64,000 nt of DNA, from NCBI RefSeq assembly GCF_036577625.1, contig NZ_JARBDC010000038.1:1-64000 (forward strand), read 5' to 3'. Positions 53,890 through 62,714 of this stretch are shown one piece after another. The position numbers were made by a program, and so were the translations under genes. The notes beneath the pieces were generated by a model. The model searched no databases, was not told where the DNA came from, and saw only the letters and a program-made list of their open reading frames with translations. The number at the start of each line of letters is the position of its first letter. Positions within the stretch are counted from its first letter, which is position 1. Source of the DNA: Paenibacillus_AB sp036577625 (GTDB lineage Bacteria; Bacillota; Bacilli; Paenibacillales; NBRC-103111).

Positions 53890-54271
53890 ATGTAAACATT
53901 TTTATTTTATCATAGACGGAGTTATATAGACAATAATAACTTCACACTCCATTTCACTGTCTATCGGTATTATCGCAGGATGATATCGCCTCATCCATCG
54001 AGTCGATGGTCGATTCCCCTGATCCGATCGGGGGCACATGCAAATACCGGACAGTATGTTCACAATTCTGGGTAATGGCTGCAGCTTGCCCTCACATAGC
54101 GGCCGATTCGCGAATCGCTGACAGCCACCGTTGGCAACGTCAACGGCCTCCTAGCTGAAGCGCCGCGTAGCGGAATCCCGCCGCGCAATTCTTCGGCAGG
54201 ATTCCTCCTTTCCCTGCCATAAGTCGTACATAATGTAAAAACAAGGATATGTTAAACCTCATTGTTGATAT
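53890..54271. other. Intergenic stretch before the IS1595-type gene
   Basis: About 380 bases with no gene. It holds the promoter of leader copy 6 at its start and a GC-rich segment near 54000-54200 with no clear function. The insertion end of the transposase element should be here but was not identified. Confidence 0.5.
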
Positions 54272-54334
54272 TTGATGTTTTCGAACACTTGTTCTATAAT
54301 AAAGGTAATCATGCGGCTCGGAGTTGATTACCCT

Positions 54335-55378
54335 ATGGATTTGAAGGAACTGATAAAATTTGCTAAGTGCTTGGACAATAAGGAAAAGCAACAGCTTATT
54401 CTCCATTTGCAGTCCGAAACCAAGGGTACTACAGCACCTATTCGAGTGATTGATGAAATTCAAGAGCAAAAGCATAAAGACGGTTTGGTCTGTCCGCATT
54501 GCCGTACCCAAGCCGTCGTGCGCTTCGGCAAGTATGACGTTAAAACACGTGCGGGAGCCGTTAAACGACAGCGTTACCGCTGCAAATCATGCCTCCAAAC
54601 GTTCAATGACCTTACAAACAGCCCTCTCCAGCGGACACGGCGACCTCATCTATGGGTTCGATTTATTGATCTAATGATAGAAGGCTTTTCGCTGCGCAAA
54701 TGCGCCGAACTGATGTACGACGGGGTCTCGTTCGTGACCTTGTTCTACTGGCGGCATAAAATTCTCGCTGCGCTGAAGCAAGTTCCAACAGAAGCCTTTC
54801 GAGGTATTGTCGAAATGGACGAGACCTACTTCCTGTACTCGGAAAAGGGACGGCGGAATATTACCGAACGCAAGCCACGTAAGCGCGGCGGTAAAGCCAG
54901 ACACCGTGGTATCAGCAACGACCAGGTCTGTGTGCTGGTCGCCCGAGACCGTCAGAAGATGACTTTTTCAGGCGTTCTTGGGCGTGGGCGCATCCGAACA
55001 ACAAAGCTGGATGAAGCAATCGGTTCTCACTTGTCGAGCTCCAACGTGCTCTGTACGGATTCCTGGCGTGCGTTCAGTTCCTATGCCAATCAAAAGGGAT
55101 TGGCGCATTACCGATTCAAGTCTGATGGAAAACAGCGGGTCAAAGGCGTTTACCATATTCAGAACGTCAATAGCTACCATAGCCGTTTGAAAAGATGGAT
55201 GGACCGCTTCAACGGGGTAGCAACCAAGTATTTGGAGCATTACCTTGCATGGTTCCGCTATCTCGACAGCAAGGACTATGAGAACACAACGTCGAATAAG
55301 AAAAATATGTTGGTGTCCTCGTGCCTGGTTTCTGTGAAGGATACGAACGCCAGACTTCGACGGATGACTTACTGTTGA
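54335..55378 (+). CDS. IS1595-type transposase
   Basis: A transposase of about 347 residues from ATG 54335 (MDLKELIKFAK). The zinc-binding start (VCPHCRTQAVV...YRCKSCLQTFND) is followed by a helix-turn-helix and a DDE-type domain with VEMDETYF, LCTDSW and NSYHSRLKRWMDRFNG. The family usually moves by cut-and-paste. An ATG at 54311 is a possible earlier start. Terminal repeats were not found with confidence. Confidence 0.85.
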   Translation: MDLKELIKFAKCLDNKEKQQLILHLQSETKGTTAPIRVIDEIQEQKHKDGLVCPHCRTQAVVRFGKYDVKTRAGAVKRQRYRCKSCLQTFNDLTNSPLQRTRRPHLWVRFIDLMIEGFSLRKCAELMYDGVSFVTLFYWRHKILAALKQVPTEAFRGIVEMDETYFLYSEKGRRNITERKPRKRGGKARHRGISNDQVCVLVARDRQKMTFSGVLGRGRIRTTKLDEAIGSHLSSSNVLCTDSWRAFSSYANQKGLAHYRFKSDGKQRVKGVYHIQNVNSYHSRLKRWMDRFNGVATKYLEHYLAWFRYLDSKDYENTTSNKKNMLVSSCLVSVKDTNARLRRMTYC

Positions 55379-55441
55379 GCTACTTGGCAGGTTAGGTTGA
55401 AGGGTGTCGTTTTAACCTACATTTAATTAAGGAGAATTTTT

Positions 55442-55990
55442 ATGAAACTAGGCAGAATTATTATAATTACTGGTTCACCAGGGACTGGTAAAAGTACATC
55501 GGCATCAATTGTTGCTAAAGAGTCTAATTTATCAAAGTCGGTACATATGCACACGGATGATTTTTATCACTATATTCATAAGGGGGCAATACCTCCATTT
55601 TTACCGGAATCACATGAACAAAACTTAATTGTTATTGAAGCCTTTTTGGAAGCTGCAAAACGTTTTGCACGTGGTGGGTTCGATGTGATTATAGATGGAA
55701 TTGTTGGTCCTTGGTTCTTAGAGCCGTGGTTAAAAGCCGTACAAGATAATTATGAAGTACATTACATTATCTTAAGAGCGACTAAAGAAGAAACAATGAA
55801 CCGCGCAATCAATCGTTCCAAGTTGGACGAAGATGCCAACATTGAATTGGTAGAAAAAATGTGGGAGCAATTTAACAATTTGGGTCACTATGAATCCAAT
55901 ATTATTGACACAACAAATCAATCAATCGAACAAAGTGTTTCAACAATAAAAGCTGTGATTGAAAAGAAATCTGCTTTACTCACTATTTGA
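55442..55990 (+). CDS. P-loop kinase-like protein
   Basis: A 182-residue nucleotide kinase. Walker A is IITGSPGTGKSTS and the second acidic site is HMHTDDFYHYI. A lid-like region includes TMNRAINRSKLDED. It resembles small phosphotransferases of the zeta-toxin or antibiotic-kinase size. The substrate is unknown. AGGAG precedes the ATG. AT-richer than its neighbours, so it may have come with the IS. Confidence 0.7.
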   Translation: MKLGRIIIITGSPGTGKSTSASIVAKESNLSKSVHMHTDDFYHYIHKGAIPPFLPESHEQNLIVIEAFLEAAKRFARGGFDVIIDGIVGPWFLEPWLKAVQDNYEVHYIILRATKEETMNRAINRSKLDEDANIELVEKMWEQFNNLGHYESNIIDTTNQSIEQSVSTIKAVIEKKSALLTI

Positions 55991-56030
55991 TGTGATACAA
56001 AAGTTAAACAAACGGGTGCGTTAGAGTTGG

Positions 56031-56060
56031 AGGAAACCCTATTTATTAAGGTTTCCTTTA
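56031..56060 (+). terminator. Terminator after the P-loop kinase gene
   Basis: GGAAACC / GGTTTCC arms with a ten-base loop and a T-rich tail on the plus strand. Confidence 0.75.
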
Positions 56061-56104
56061 TTTTTTACACAATGATCAACATTAAAGTTTAACAGAGCCA
56101 AAAA

Positions 56105-56129
56105 CAAAAGGCTCACCATTTGGTGAGCC
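56105..56129 (-). terminator. Terminator after the DUF262 gene
   Basis: A 9-bp stem (56110-56118 with 56121-56129) followed on the minus strand by TTTTGTTTTT, placed after the gene ending at 56192. Confidence 0.7.
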
Positions 56130-56191
56130 CCGGTTCCAGGTAAGCGAACTACCTGCTATTGGTCAAGCCGTAGCTCATCATCGAGCCTGTT

Positions 56192-57313
56192 TCATGATGC
56201 AATTATTGCTTCCTGAATATGCCCTAAGAAATGCTCTAAGGCAATTCTGTTCCTCTCTCTAACATTTATCTCGCGTATGTCACCGCCAAACTCATAGTAC
56301 CCACTATTCTCCAAATCATCACAGAAAAATTTATTTGCCCATTCGGCAAAGGTTTCTACGGGTAGATCATTTGGGGCTTTGGAAGCGACATAAAGCAGAG
56401 TAGCCTTATGTTTTTTGTGAAAGATTTTTTTTGCTATTCTGGTCTGCCCCTCAAAAGTGGAATATACTTTTTCTAAGAATGGTGCAATATTGCTGATTAA
56501 TAGAACGGTTTCAGGAGATATTCTATTTTTTTCTAACATTTCGGTAATAACGTCCTCTTTCAAGCTTGTTTGGTTGTTCGTCTCTATCAAGGCGAAGCCC
56601 TGAAGTAATGGTTCCATGTGTAAAGAGCGATTAATTTGCCAATCTTTAAAGCCGATCTTCAAGAAATTCATTTTCATAATATCGTTCACGGTTTTTTGCA
56701 TGACTGCCGACATATGGGACCGCTTCAGTTCTGATTTGGTATGTGCTTCATAATTATTCCAACGATAATACATCTCGTTCTTCATCTCATCGTCCATGTC
56801 ATACAGATGGACTTGAAATGAATACCCAGTTATCCGATTTTGGAACATCTTAGGCAAATCTTTAAAGTACGCACCAGAGATATCGATCAGAATCCGTTCG
56901 CCTTCCAGATGCCCAAAAATATAAGTTTCAGGATTGAGCGCCCAAAGATTTTTAACGTAATCACGCTGCGAAGTCAAACGGTTTCCACCATCGATAACGT
57001 TCCGATACAAGACTTTGTTAATGGACTTCCTTTGGGCTTTTATTGGACCGAGCTCAATATTCATGAGGATCGAGGCAATACCCTCCGATCGTTTCCGTTC
57101 TGACCATGCATCAGTATTACGTTGAACCGGGTCATCAAACTTAAAGACAGACGGGCGTTCCAAGAACTTAGAGAGCGTCCATTCTTCATACGAAAATTCG
57201 ACGCCAAACAAGAACCCTTCCGCATCGGGGTCGAAACCGTCCTTTTCAGTCATTTCGACAATATCCTGCAATTTGTAAACGCGCAGGTTAGGATACTTTT
57301 CAAGATTTATCAT
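56192..57313 (-). CDS. DUF262-family protein
   Basis: A 373-residue protein. The N-terminal region shows the DUF262 outline: FDDPVQRNTDAWSERKRSEGIASILMNI and VLYRNVIDGGNRLTSQRDYV. In GmrSD enzymes this domain (ParB/Srx-type fold) binds nucleotides and drives cleavage of modified DNA. The C-terminal DUF1524 HNH nuclease domain of GmrD is not visible here, so nuclease activity is doubtful. Confidence 0.7.
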   Translation of the reverse strand: MINLEKYPNLRVYKLQDIVEMTEKDGFDPDAEGFLFGVEFSYEEWTLSKFLERPSVFKFDDPVQRNTDAWSERKRSEGIASILMNIELGPIKAQRKSINKVLYRNVIDGGNRLTSQRDYVKNLWALNPETYIFGHLEGERILIDISGAYFKDLPKMFQNRITGYSFQVHLYDMDDEMKNEMYYRWNNYEAHTKSELKRSHMSAVMQKTVNDIMKMNFLKIGFKDWQINRSLHMEPLLQGFALIETNNQTSLKEDVITEMLEKNRISPETVLLISNIAPFLEKVYSTFEGQTRIAKKIFHKKHKATLLYVASKAPNDLPVETFAEWANKFFCDDLENSGYYEFGGDIREINVRERNRIALEHFLGHIQEAIIAS

Positions 57314-57443
57314 TTTCGAAAATCCCCTCTTACCATCGAATAATTAATAACATCGATCTGTCATATTGCCTCATAGTTCAAACTAAAAACGATTGCTTTG
57401 GTAAATTTATATGTTAGGCTGCCTTTGCACTCTCTAGCATGAG

Positions 57444-57785
57444 CTACATAATCTTTTGTCGGAAATTGCCTTTTACAATTGGACAAGTTAGGAGATAAAT
57501 ATTTTTCTTTACCATGCTCTCACGACCGGAAACGTTAAGAACTTGAAGCGTCGGACACCGCTCGGCCCGTTCCTTAATAGCCTTCAACTCGTTTATTTGC
57601 GCTTGCATCAATCCAATTAGTGCATCAGCCGAGAATGCAATGTTTTCTCGATCCCGGATGGGCATGGAATCGATCTCGCTCAAAATGTCCTCTGGCAGCG
57701 GTCTATAATCCGGAACTCGGCGAAGCAAAACCGCTATACGACCATTGACCGATTTGTAATAATCCCGATCATTGTACGATGCCAT
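57444..57785 (-). CDS. Hypothetical protein
   Basis: A 113-residue protein starting MASYNDRDYYKSVNGR. Helical middle (IGLMQAQINELKAIKERAERCP). No family is recognised. Confidence 0.45.
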   Translation of the reverse strand: MASYNDRDYYKSVNGRIAVLLRRVPDYRPLPEDILSEIDSMPIRDRENIAFSADALIGLMQAQINELKAIKERAERCPTLQVLNVSGRESMVKKNIYLLTCPIVKGNFRQKIM

Positions 57786-57824
57786 ATCAATGCTCCTTAG
57801 TTCGCCGCGTCTTCATTCTGTTAC

Positions 57825-58046
57825 TTATAATCGTGGTTCGGTCTGAACTGAACCGTCCGTGTACTCCGTTATGTAAAATTCGCAACCGTTGACTTCGCAT
57901 GTGACAATATCCCGATATTCGTCGTCCAAATCATTGATTGCGGACCAATCGCTCGTCGTTTCTCCGCAGCATGGACATTTGACGGTTCTAACACTTTCCA
58001 CAAGTTGCTTAATGCGGGCTTCAAGAGCCTTTGTAATGTCGCTCAT
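57825..58046 (-). CDS. Zinc-ribbon protein
   Basis: A 73-residue protein with CPCC...CEVNGC spacing (residues ~24-51) forming a zinc ribbon. An N-terminal helix MSDITKALEARIKQLVESV precedes it. Perhaps a nucleic-acid binding accessory protein. Confidence 0.5.
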   Translation of the reverse strand: MSDITKALEARIKQLVESVRTVKCPCCGETTSDWSAINDLDDEYRDIVTCEVNGCEFYITEYTDGSVQTEPRL

Positions 58047-58208
58047 TCCAATTGCCGCCCCTATTCATTCTGTTTCTCAGCCCAATCCCAAGCTTTATCC
58101 GTCAAATCGTCTCCGACCTGGGTGTATCATTTGATATGTAAATCGATAGATCCCCCGGTTAAGATGATTCTCCGAATTGATCCTGAATACGACATGTGTG
58201 TAAAAAAA

Positions 58209-58230
58209 AGGATAGCTGATTAGCTATCTT
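58209..58230. terminator. Bidirectional terminator
   Basis: GATAGCT/AGCTATC stem (58211-58217 with 58222-58228) with A-run and T-run on the two sides. The stop of the small gene at 58220 lies in the loop. Confidence 0.75.
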
Positions 58231-58384
58231 TTTTTGACTCCCGTTTCATTTGGTTAATGATTGCGACTGTTTCTGCACGCAATTTTTTATTCCCTGGTGA
58301 AGTAGGTACAACATAATGCCCTTGATTTAATTCAGCAATACGATCAAGCGCATCTACCTGATGTGAGATCATTTGATTTTTCAA
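58220..58384 (-). CDS. Small helical protein
   Basis: A 54-residue frame starting TTG with GGCGGTGAT upstream. It reads KNQMISHQVDALDRIAEL, then a basic KLRAETVAIINQMKRES end. Too short to place in a family. It sits between the zinc-ribbon and GNAT-like genes. Confidence 0.4.
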   Translation of the reverse strand: MKNQMISHQVDALDRIAELNQGHYVVPTSPGNKKLRAETVAIINQMKRESKKDS

Positions 58385-58397
58385 AGGATCACCGCCT

Positions 58398-58883
58398 TTA
58401 TCTTAAGTATACACTGATTAAGCGATTTGCAGCAACATCATCGATTACCATACGTCCATCCGAACTGATCGGCTTCGCGCCAAGAATAGAACGATAATGT
58501 TCGATTAATTTCGTTTTGGCAGTAAAAACAACAAATCCCTCATTTCCCAATTCGATGCTGCGCCGACAAGCAAATGCGAATAGATGAGCCCCAACTTGTG
58601 AGAACTCGCGATTCACTCCACGGTTATGTGGCGCGCTCTCGACCAGATGAACTTCTACGAAGCCTTCGGCGGCTTCCATCGCGATGACACCTTGGATCTG
58701 GTCATTTCCTGCCAGTAATTTGTACATCTCAACGTTAGAGGCTTGAAAGTATACTCCCCAATTAAATCCACGAGTCCAGCCATCCTTCTTTTTCATTTGC
58801 TCAAGATCACGCGGTTGCAATCGAACAACTTGTACTGGATAGAATTCACCACTTCGATGAAGCAACAACTTTTGCATCCCCAT
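58398..58883 (-). CDS. GNAT-fold acetyltransferase-like protein
   Basis: A 161-residue protein with GNAT-like elements: IQGVIAMEAAEGFVEVHLVESAP (central strands), GAHLFAFACRRSIELGNEGFVVF, and IEHYRSILGAK. The usual acetyl-CoA Q/RxxGxG/A loop is not clear. The starts at 58883 and 58877 both lack a nearby SD; the only one, AGGAGGGC, is partly held in a GGGCA/UGCCC hairpin. Confidence 0.5.
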   Translation of the reverse strand: MGMQKLLLHRSGEFYPVQVVRLQPRDLEQMKKKDGWTRGFNWGVYFQASNVEMYKLLAGNDQIQGVIAMEAAEGFVEVHLVESAPHNRGVNREFSQVGAHLFAFACRRSIELGNEGFVVFTAKTKLIEHYRSILGAKPISSDGRMVIDDVAANRLISVYLR

Positions 58884-58919
58884 TCATTCAAAATGAAAGA
58901 GAAGGGCACGAATGCCCTC

Positions 58920-59363
58920 CTATGGCGTTAATAATTGGTCAAAATCAATCTCTGTTGGTAATTCCATGTAGTTCTTCAGACGAAACTCGATTTCTTCGTC
59001 AATGAAACCTTCCAATTCCGCAGAAAGATTTACATCAGCCATACGGGTACGACAGCAGTTGCACTCATATACAGGCACACCGTGCAGAACCATTTCATGG
59101 TCCTTATCAGCGACTTTGAAAAAGTGGGTTTCGTCGGTATAAATAACCTGCATCAAACCATCACAGTTGGGATTGATGCAATCCAACGTTTTCATTTGAC
59201 CTCTGTACTGCGCAGCTGCTTGTCGCATAAATTCAGCGACATTGCCGCCGACATAAAGAGCAGCTTTCAGTCGTATCATTCTATTTTCCTCCCTAGTGAC
59301 CCTGGTCTCGGGAATCGTTAATGGCCGAGGGTTTTCTGTGGGTCTCCCACGCCTCTTCTGCAT
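58920..59363 (-). CDS. RHH and YgiT-type zinc finger protein, candidate antitoxin
   Basis: A 147-residue protein. A basic N-terminal ribbon-helix-helix-like region (RKTTI-free, RLKAALYVGGNVAEFMRQA) is followed by a YgiT-like zinc site: CINPNCDG and YECNCCRT. The C-terminus is acidic. YgiT-type proteins pair with DUF4258 toxins, as here. An inverted repeat over the -10 suggests self-repression. Confidence 0.6.
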   Translation of the reverse strand: MQKRRGRPTENPRPLTIPETRVTREENRMIRLKAALYVGGNVAEFMRQAAAQYRGQMKTLDCINPNCDGLMQVIYTDETHFFKVADKDHEMVLHGVPVYECNCCRTRMADVNLSAELEGFIDEEIEFRLKNYMELPTEIDFDQLLTP

Positions 59364-59380
59364 ACCGACCGTCCCTTTCG

Positions 59381-59404
59381 ATAATGGTGTTTGTTGACCA
59401 TTAT
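59381..59404 (-). promoter_or_regulatory. Operator overlapping the antitoxin promoter
   Basis: ATAATGGT and ACCATTAT (8-bp arms, 8-base gap). The outer arm overlaps TATAAT at 59400-59405 on the minus strand, about 36 bases before the antitoxin start. Binding here would block transcription. Confidence 0.6.
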
Positions 59405-59439
59405 ACCCGACCACAACCATTTTTGCACGACAAAAATAA

Positions 59440-59880
59440 TTAAACTTCGATATTGCAAAAACAAATTTTCTTTTCGTATTTTTCATCCCATCTCCACGGC
59501 CTTTCTGACGGATCTTTAACTGTGATTATCACCCATAATTTCGGATTTGTGATTCCACATACGACGTGAATGGGACGATAGACACCTAACGAAACACGGA
59601 TGTAAGACATCACAGTAATTTCAATTCGCCCTTCAAACTCTGAATAATCGATCGCCCATCCCTCCTCTATTGCAGAACGAATATCTCTCTTTGAATAGAG
59701 CCGATCGACCTGCCGACGCTCCGAATGAAAGGATTCCAACAGCACACCTTGGCCTTCAAGGAGATTCATCCTGAATTCATGTAAAAGTTCTTCAGCAAAA
59801 GAGAGACGGTCAAATAACCGTCTCTCTCTGTTAAAGGCCTTTTTAGCACATTGTTTCGGATCTCGACAATGCGTCAAGTG
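59440..59880 (-). CDS. DUF4258-like protein, candidate toxin
   Basis: A 146-residue protein. The last ~80 residues match DUF4258 (YSKRDIRSAIEEGWAIDY, then PIHVVCGI and WVIITVKDP). The first ~60 are helical with HCRDPKQC. TTG 59880 is preferred because AAGGAG lies 8 bases upstream. A 12-bp terminator-like hairpin lies inside its first codons (59785-59825). It is followed, with its own promoter between, by the YgiT-type gene. Confidence 0.55.
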   Translation of the reverse strand, partial: HLTHCRDPKQCAKKAFNRERRLFDRLSFAEELLHEFRMNLLEGQGVLLESFHSERRQVDRLYSKRDIRSAIEEGWAIDYSEFEGRIEITVMSYIRVSLGVYRPIHVVCGITNPKLWVIITVKDPSERPWRWDEKYEKKICFCNIEV

Positions 59881-59889
59881 CCTCACTCC

Positions 59890-61059
59890 TTATTTCATTC
59901 TCACTGGCGTAACGAGAGCAATTTGTTCCGTATCATCTTCGACAATTGGCTCAAACCGTACTGGAGAATATTGACCGTGAAATTTGCAGCGTACCTGGTC
60001 AGTCGAGATGCTTTTAATGGCATCAAGCAACAAAAAAACGTCTGCCGCCAGGGATACTTCTCCTTTTCCGCCCTCCAATTGGACCTCCTCATCATACTTT
60101 GGGCCATCAGAGGTTGCTTTTAAATACAAAGCGTCCCCCTTAAGTTCAATAAAAATTGTTTTGTAATCGGAAGCAGTCGCACATATTTTTGCACGCTCTA
60201 GAGCAGCCATAAGTTCGTTTCGATTTATTATGCACACAGACGAATGCTGTGAATTGAGTATTTTGCTGCAATCCGGAAATTTCCCATTAACCAAGCGGGT
60301 CTGGTAAACAAGCTTTTCTGACACTAGTTGAATCTCATTCTCGGAGAATTCGAAAACTGTGTCATCTTCCAAATCATCCAAAAGTTTGGTAATAGCCTTA
60401 ACAGCATTTACGCTGACAACCAAGTTAGAAAATTGTTCATTCGATTCCACTAAAGGTATCGCCATATGTGCCATTCGTAACCGATCGGTGGCCGTCAGTC
60501 GTAGCTCGCCGTCTCGACCCTCAAAGTGAATTCCAGACAAGATATGTCCTTCGTTCTTTTCGAGGGCAGCGTACATGGTCATTCTAAGAGCAGAGGCCAA
60601 CTGTTTCGGTTTTACCATAAATCGAAATGGCAATGGTTTTCGGTCAAAATCCGGATATTGTTCAGCTGCCAACAGGTTAACTTGCATTGTAACAGGCTGT
60701 TTCTTTCCAATCTTTACCCTTAATGTGGCGCTTACGTTCGGATTAATTTCGATTTCAATCTCGCCCGAGGGCATTTTTTTAATAACATCGTAGAAAAACT
60801 TTCCGGGAACAACAAACTTGATCTCCCCAAGAACTGTAATAACCCCTTCATCCTTCACCCTGACTGTAGTCACACTATCCGAACCTGTTAGAATAAGACT
60901 GCTTCCTTCTACCTCAAACAACACGCCCTTGAGGATTTCAATTGTAGATTTATCCACTGCTGCAGCTGCTACTTCCATCATGTCGATAAGCCTTCGAATA
61001 TCCTGGATTACTACCGTCTCCGTACTTGCAATTACTTTTTTTGATGCTGCAGTTGCCAT
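59890..61059 (-). CDS. dnaN: DNA polymerase III beta sliding clamp
   Basis: A 389-residue clamp with the three-domain order. Recognisable parts are KGVLFEVEGSSLILTGSDS, ILSGIHFEGRDGELRLTATDRLRM and the C-terminal IALVTPVRMK with its polymerase-binding edge. The usual clamp is chromosomal; this copy lies on the element and is led by leader copy 7. It could support element replication or compete with the host clamp. Confidence 0.92.
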   Translation of the reverse strand: MATAASKKVIASTETVVIQDIRRLIDMMEVAAAAVDKSTIEILKGVLFEVEGSSLILTGSDSVTTVRVKDEGVITVLGEIKFVVPGKFFYDVIKKMPSGEIEIEINPNVSATLRVKIGKKQPVTMQVNLLAAEQYPDFDRKPLPFRFMVKPKQLASALRMTMYAALEKNEGHILSGIHFEGRDGELRLTATDRLRMAHMAIPLVESNEQFSNLVVSVNAVKAITKLLDDLEDDTVFEFSENEIQLVSEKLVYQTRLVNGKFPDCSKILNSQHSSVCIINRNELMAALERAKICATASDYKTIFIELKGDALYLKATSDGPKYDEEVQLEGGKGEVSLAADVFLLLDAIKSISTDQVRCKFHGQYSPVRFEPIVEDDTEQIALVTPVRMK

Positions 61060-61086
61060 GAAGATGCCTCCTATATGTAGTTATGT

Positions 61087-61242
61087 ATAAAATAAAAAGC
61101 CGATCTATGTAGCTCCTCGATAGAGAAGCAGCATAAATCGGCTTGAAAGCGCCCAAAAAAGCAAAAAACCTATAGGCACAGTTCTTCTACAAGAACATTA
61201 CACCCATAGGGTTGAGACTCGCAAAAAGGCCCATCAAGAGCA
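61087..61242 (-). ncRNA. Structured leader element, copy 7 (two hairpins)
   Basis: Complete copy: GGGCCTTTTTGCGAGTCTCAACCCTA, hairpin 1 arms CCTAT...ATAGG with TTTTTT, GGGCGCTTTCAAGCCGAT, hairpin 2 with ATCGGCTTTTTATTTTATA. Promoter TAGACA, 18 bases, TACTAT (61265-61294) is directly upstream. No minus-strand gene ends upstream of it within the window, so it is a leader of dnaN. Confidence 0.75.
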
Positions 61243-61299
61243 AAGTAATAAAAAATTCACTTTCATAGTACCATATTTTTCAACCGGGTGTCTACCTGA

Positions 61300-61975
61300 G
61301 TATGAACGGATCATCCGTCCGGCCGCTTTTTGTCGCGCCGAGCTCATCGCAGTTCACGCTATTGAAAGAAACGGGGATCTGCTGCAGCGCGGCGGTCTTT
61401 GACACGCTGCAGCTGCGGCGCGTTCGGCATCGTTTGCGTTAACGGCACAACTTACGTTCACTCCTTCGTTATCCGATTTTGGCCGTACTCCCTTATATTG
61501 CTCAAAATGCCGCGGACATTCGGACCTTTTTAAACGTCCCCCCGTTTTGCCGAAACACAAAAAAACGCGACGAGAATTATTGCGGCCGGACCGTTTGCAG
61601 ACTTTGTCGCGGTATCGTTCCACGGGTTTGGTCCGCCGAATAAGTCCGTCTGTCGGTTCGTCGGGACGAATCGTAAAACGCGTACTTGCGCGAAAACGAC
61701 GGATTTGAAATTGTAACGAATCCGGATATCGCTATCGGGCCGAAAGTTGAACGAAACGAGCCATTTTGCCGGAAATAACGATACAGTATTCGCAACATAT
61801 CCAATCTGCCCCATTCGGGCACCGATAGCGATTACAGGATTCGTTAGCCGATTCGCGCATTCGGCATAGCCGGATACGCATTTCGTTTTCTCCGGATCCC
61901 GGGCGGGCCGTCCTTTCCCGCACGCTCAACGATCGCCGGTTCAGCAAGGATGCGATGGTTAACTTTCGCCGAAGG
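61300..61975. other. Gene-free stretch before the Rrf2 gene
   Basis: About 680 bases of GC-rich sequence with no supported gene. Short inverted bits around GATAGCGAT are present. The end of the dnaN promoter is on the left and the Rrf2 operator on the right. Confidence 0.5.
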
Positions 61976-61978
61976 CTA

Positions 61979-62005
61979 TTACATTGACATGAAGGTTCAT
62001 TGTAA
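61979..62005 (+). promoter_or_regulatory. Operator-like inverted repeat before the Rrf2 gene
   Basis: TTACATTGAC and TTCATTGTAA are imperfect inverted copies 34 bases before the ATG. It is probably the Rrf2 protein's own site. Confidence 0.5.
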
Positions 62006-62038
62006 CTATACTGGTACTGTTGGAAGGGGGACGTTCAG

Positions 62039-62485
62039 ATGGCCGTAGTCAGCAGGTACGTCGTCGCGCTGCATATATTATCTTGGATCGCGCAAAAGAC
62101 CGAAGATAACGACAATTTTGTTACTTCCGATCGTATTGCAAATAGCGTGAACACCAGTCCGGTTTTTATTCGCCGCATTCTAAAATCGCTTCATGACGCC
62201 AATTTAGTCATCGTTCAGCACGGAGGGACCACCCCCGGATGGAAGCTTGCCAGGCATCCGGATTCCATCACCTTGCGGGATGTTTATGAGGCTGTTGTGG
62301 AAAAGCCGCTCTTCGAGCTTCATCACAGTTCGCCGAATCCGAAATGTCTGATCGGCAAAGGGATACAACCGGCCCTAAATCCGATTCTTACAAAATCGGA
62401 ATTAGCCATGAAGCAGGAACTCGAACAAGTGACGATCTCCCGTCTGCTGCATGATACACTGGCCGAGAATTCACAATCGGGATAA
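62039..62485 (+). CDS. Rrf2-family regulator
   Basis: A 148-residue winged-helix repressor with the Rrf2 start SRYVVALHILSWIAQ, the recognition region TSDRIANSVNTSPVFIRRILKSL and the GWKLAR wing. It lacks the three-cysteine Fe-S pattern of IscR, so it is of the YwnA type. It likely regulates the MFS gene after it, which has its own palindrome. Confidence 0.85.
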   Translation: MAVVSRYVVALHILSWIAQKTEDNDNFVTSDRIANSVNTSPVFIRRILKSLHDANLVIVQHGGTTPGWKLARHPDSITLRDVYEAVVEKPLFELHHSSPNPKCLIGKGIQPALNPILTKSELAMKQELEQVTISRLLHDTLAENSQSG

Positions 62486-62615
62486 GAAACTGCAGGTTAA
62501 CCGGAGAAAAAAGCGATTTGGAAGGTCTCCAGGTTAACCTTTGCATTGGCTTTCAATAAAACTGGATCGGTGTCCTTGCTTTATTCGGTCATTTTTTTTT
62601 GCCATCCAATGAAAC

Positions 62616-62636
62616 TAAGTCAGTGTCATTGACTTA
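62616..62636 (+). promoter_or_regulatory. Palindrome before the MFS gene
   Basis: TAAGTCA and TGACTTA with a seven-base gap, about 80 bases upstream of the start. A likely site for the Rrf2 protein. Confidence 0.55.
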
Positions 62637-62714
62637 TTCCCCCGTCCAATGCAATTCAATGTAACTGAACCGTTTTCTTTGAATCCGACTTTTGTACTTG
62701 AAAGGAGAAACCCT

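Noticed and set aside
56192..57313. Full GmrSD type IV restriction enzyme
   Set aside because: Only the DUF262-like part is evident; no HNH/DUF1524 nuclease motif is visible in this or adjacent genes.
24745..61242. The leader repeats as a CRISPR array or mobile repeat
   Set aside because: Copies are kilobases apart, lie before genes after promoters, and vary in the hairpin tips while keeping pairing.
61300..61975. Short open frames in the gene-free stretch
   Set aside because: No ribosome sites and arginine/proline-rich translations typical of GC-rich non-coding DNA.
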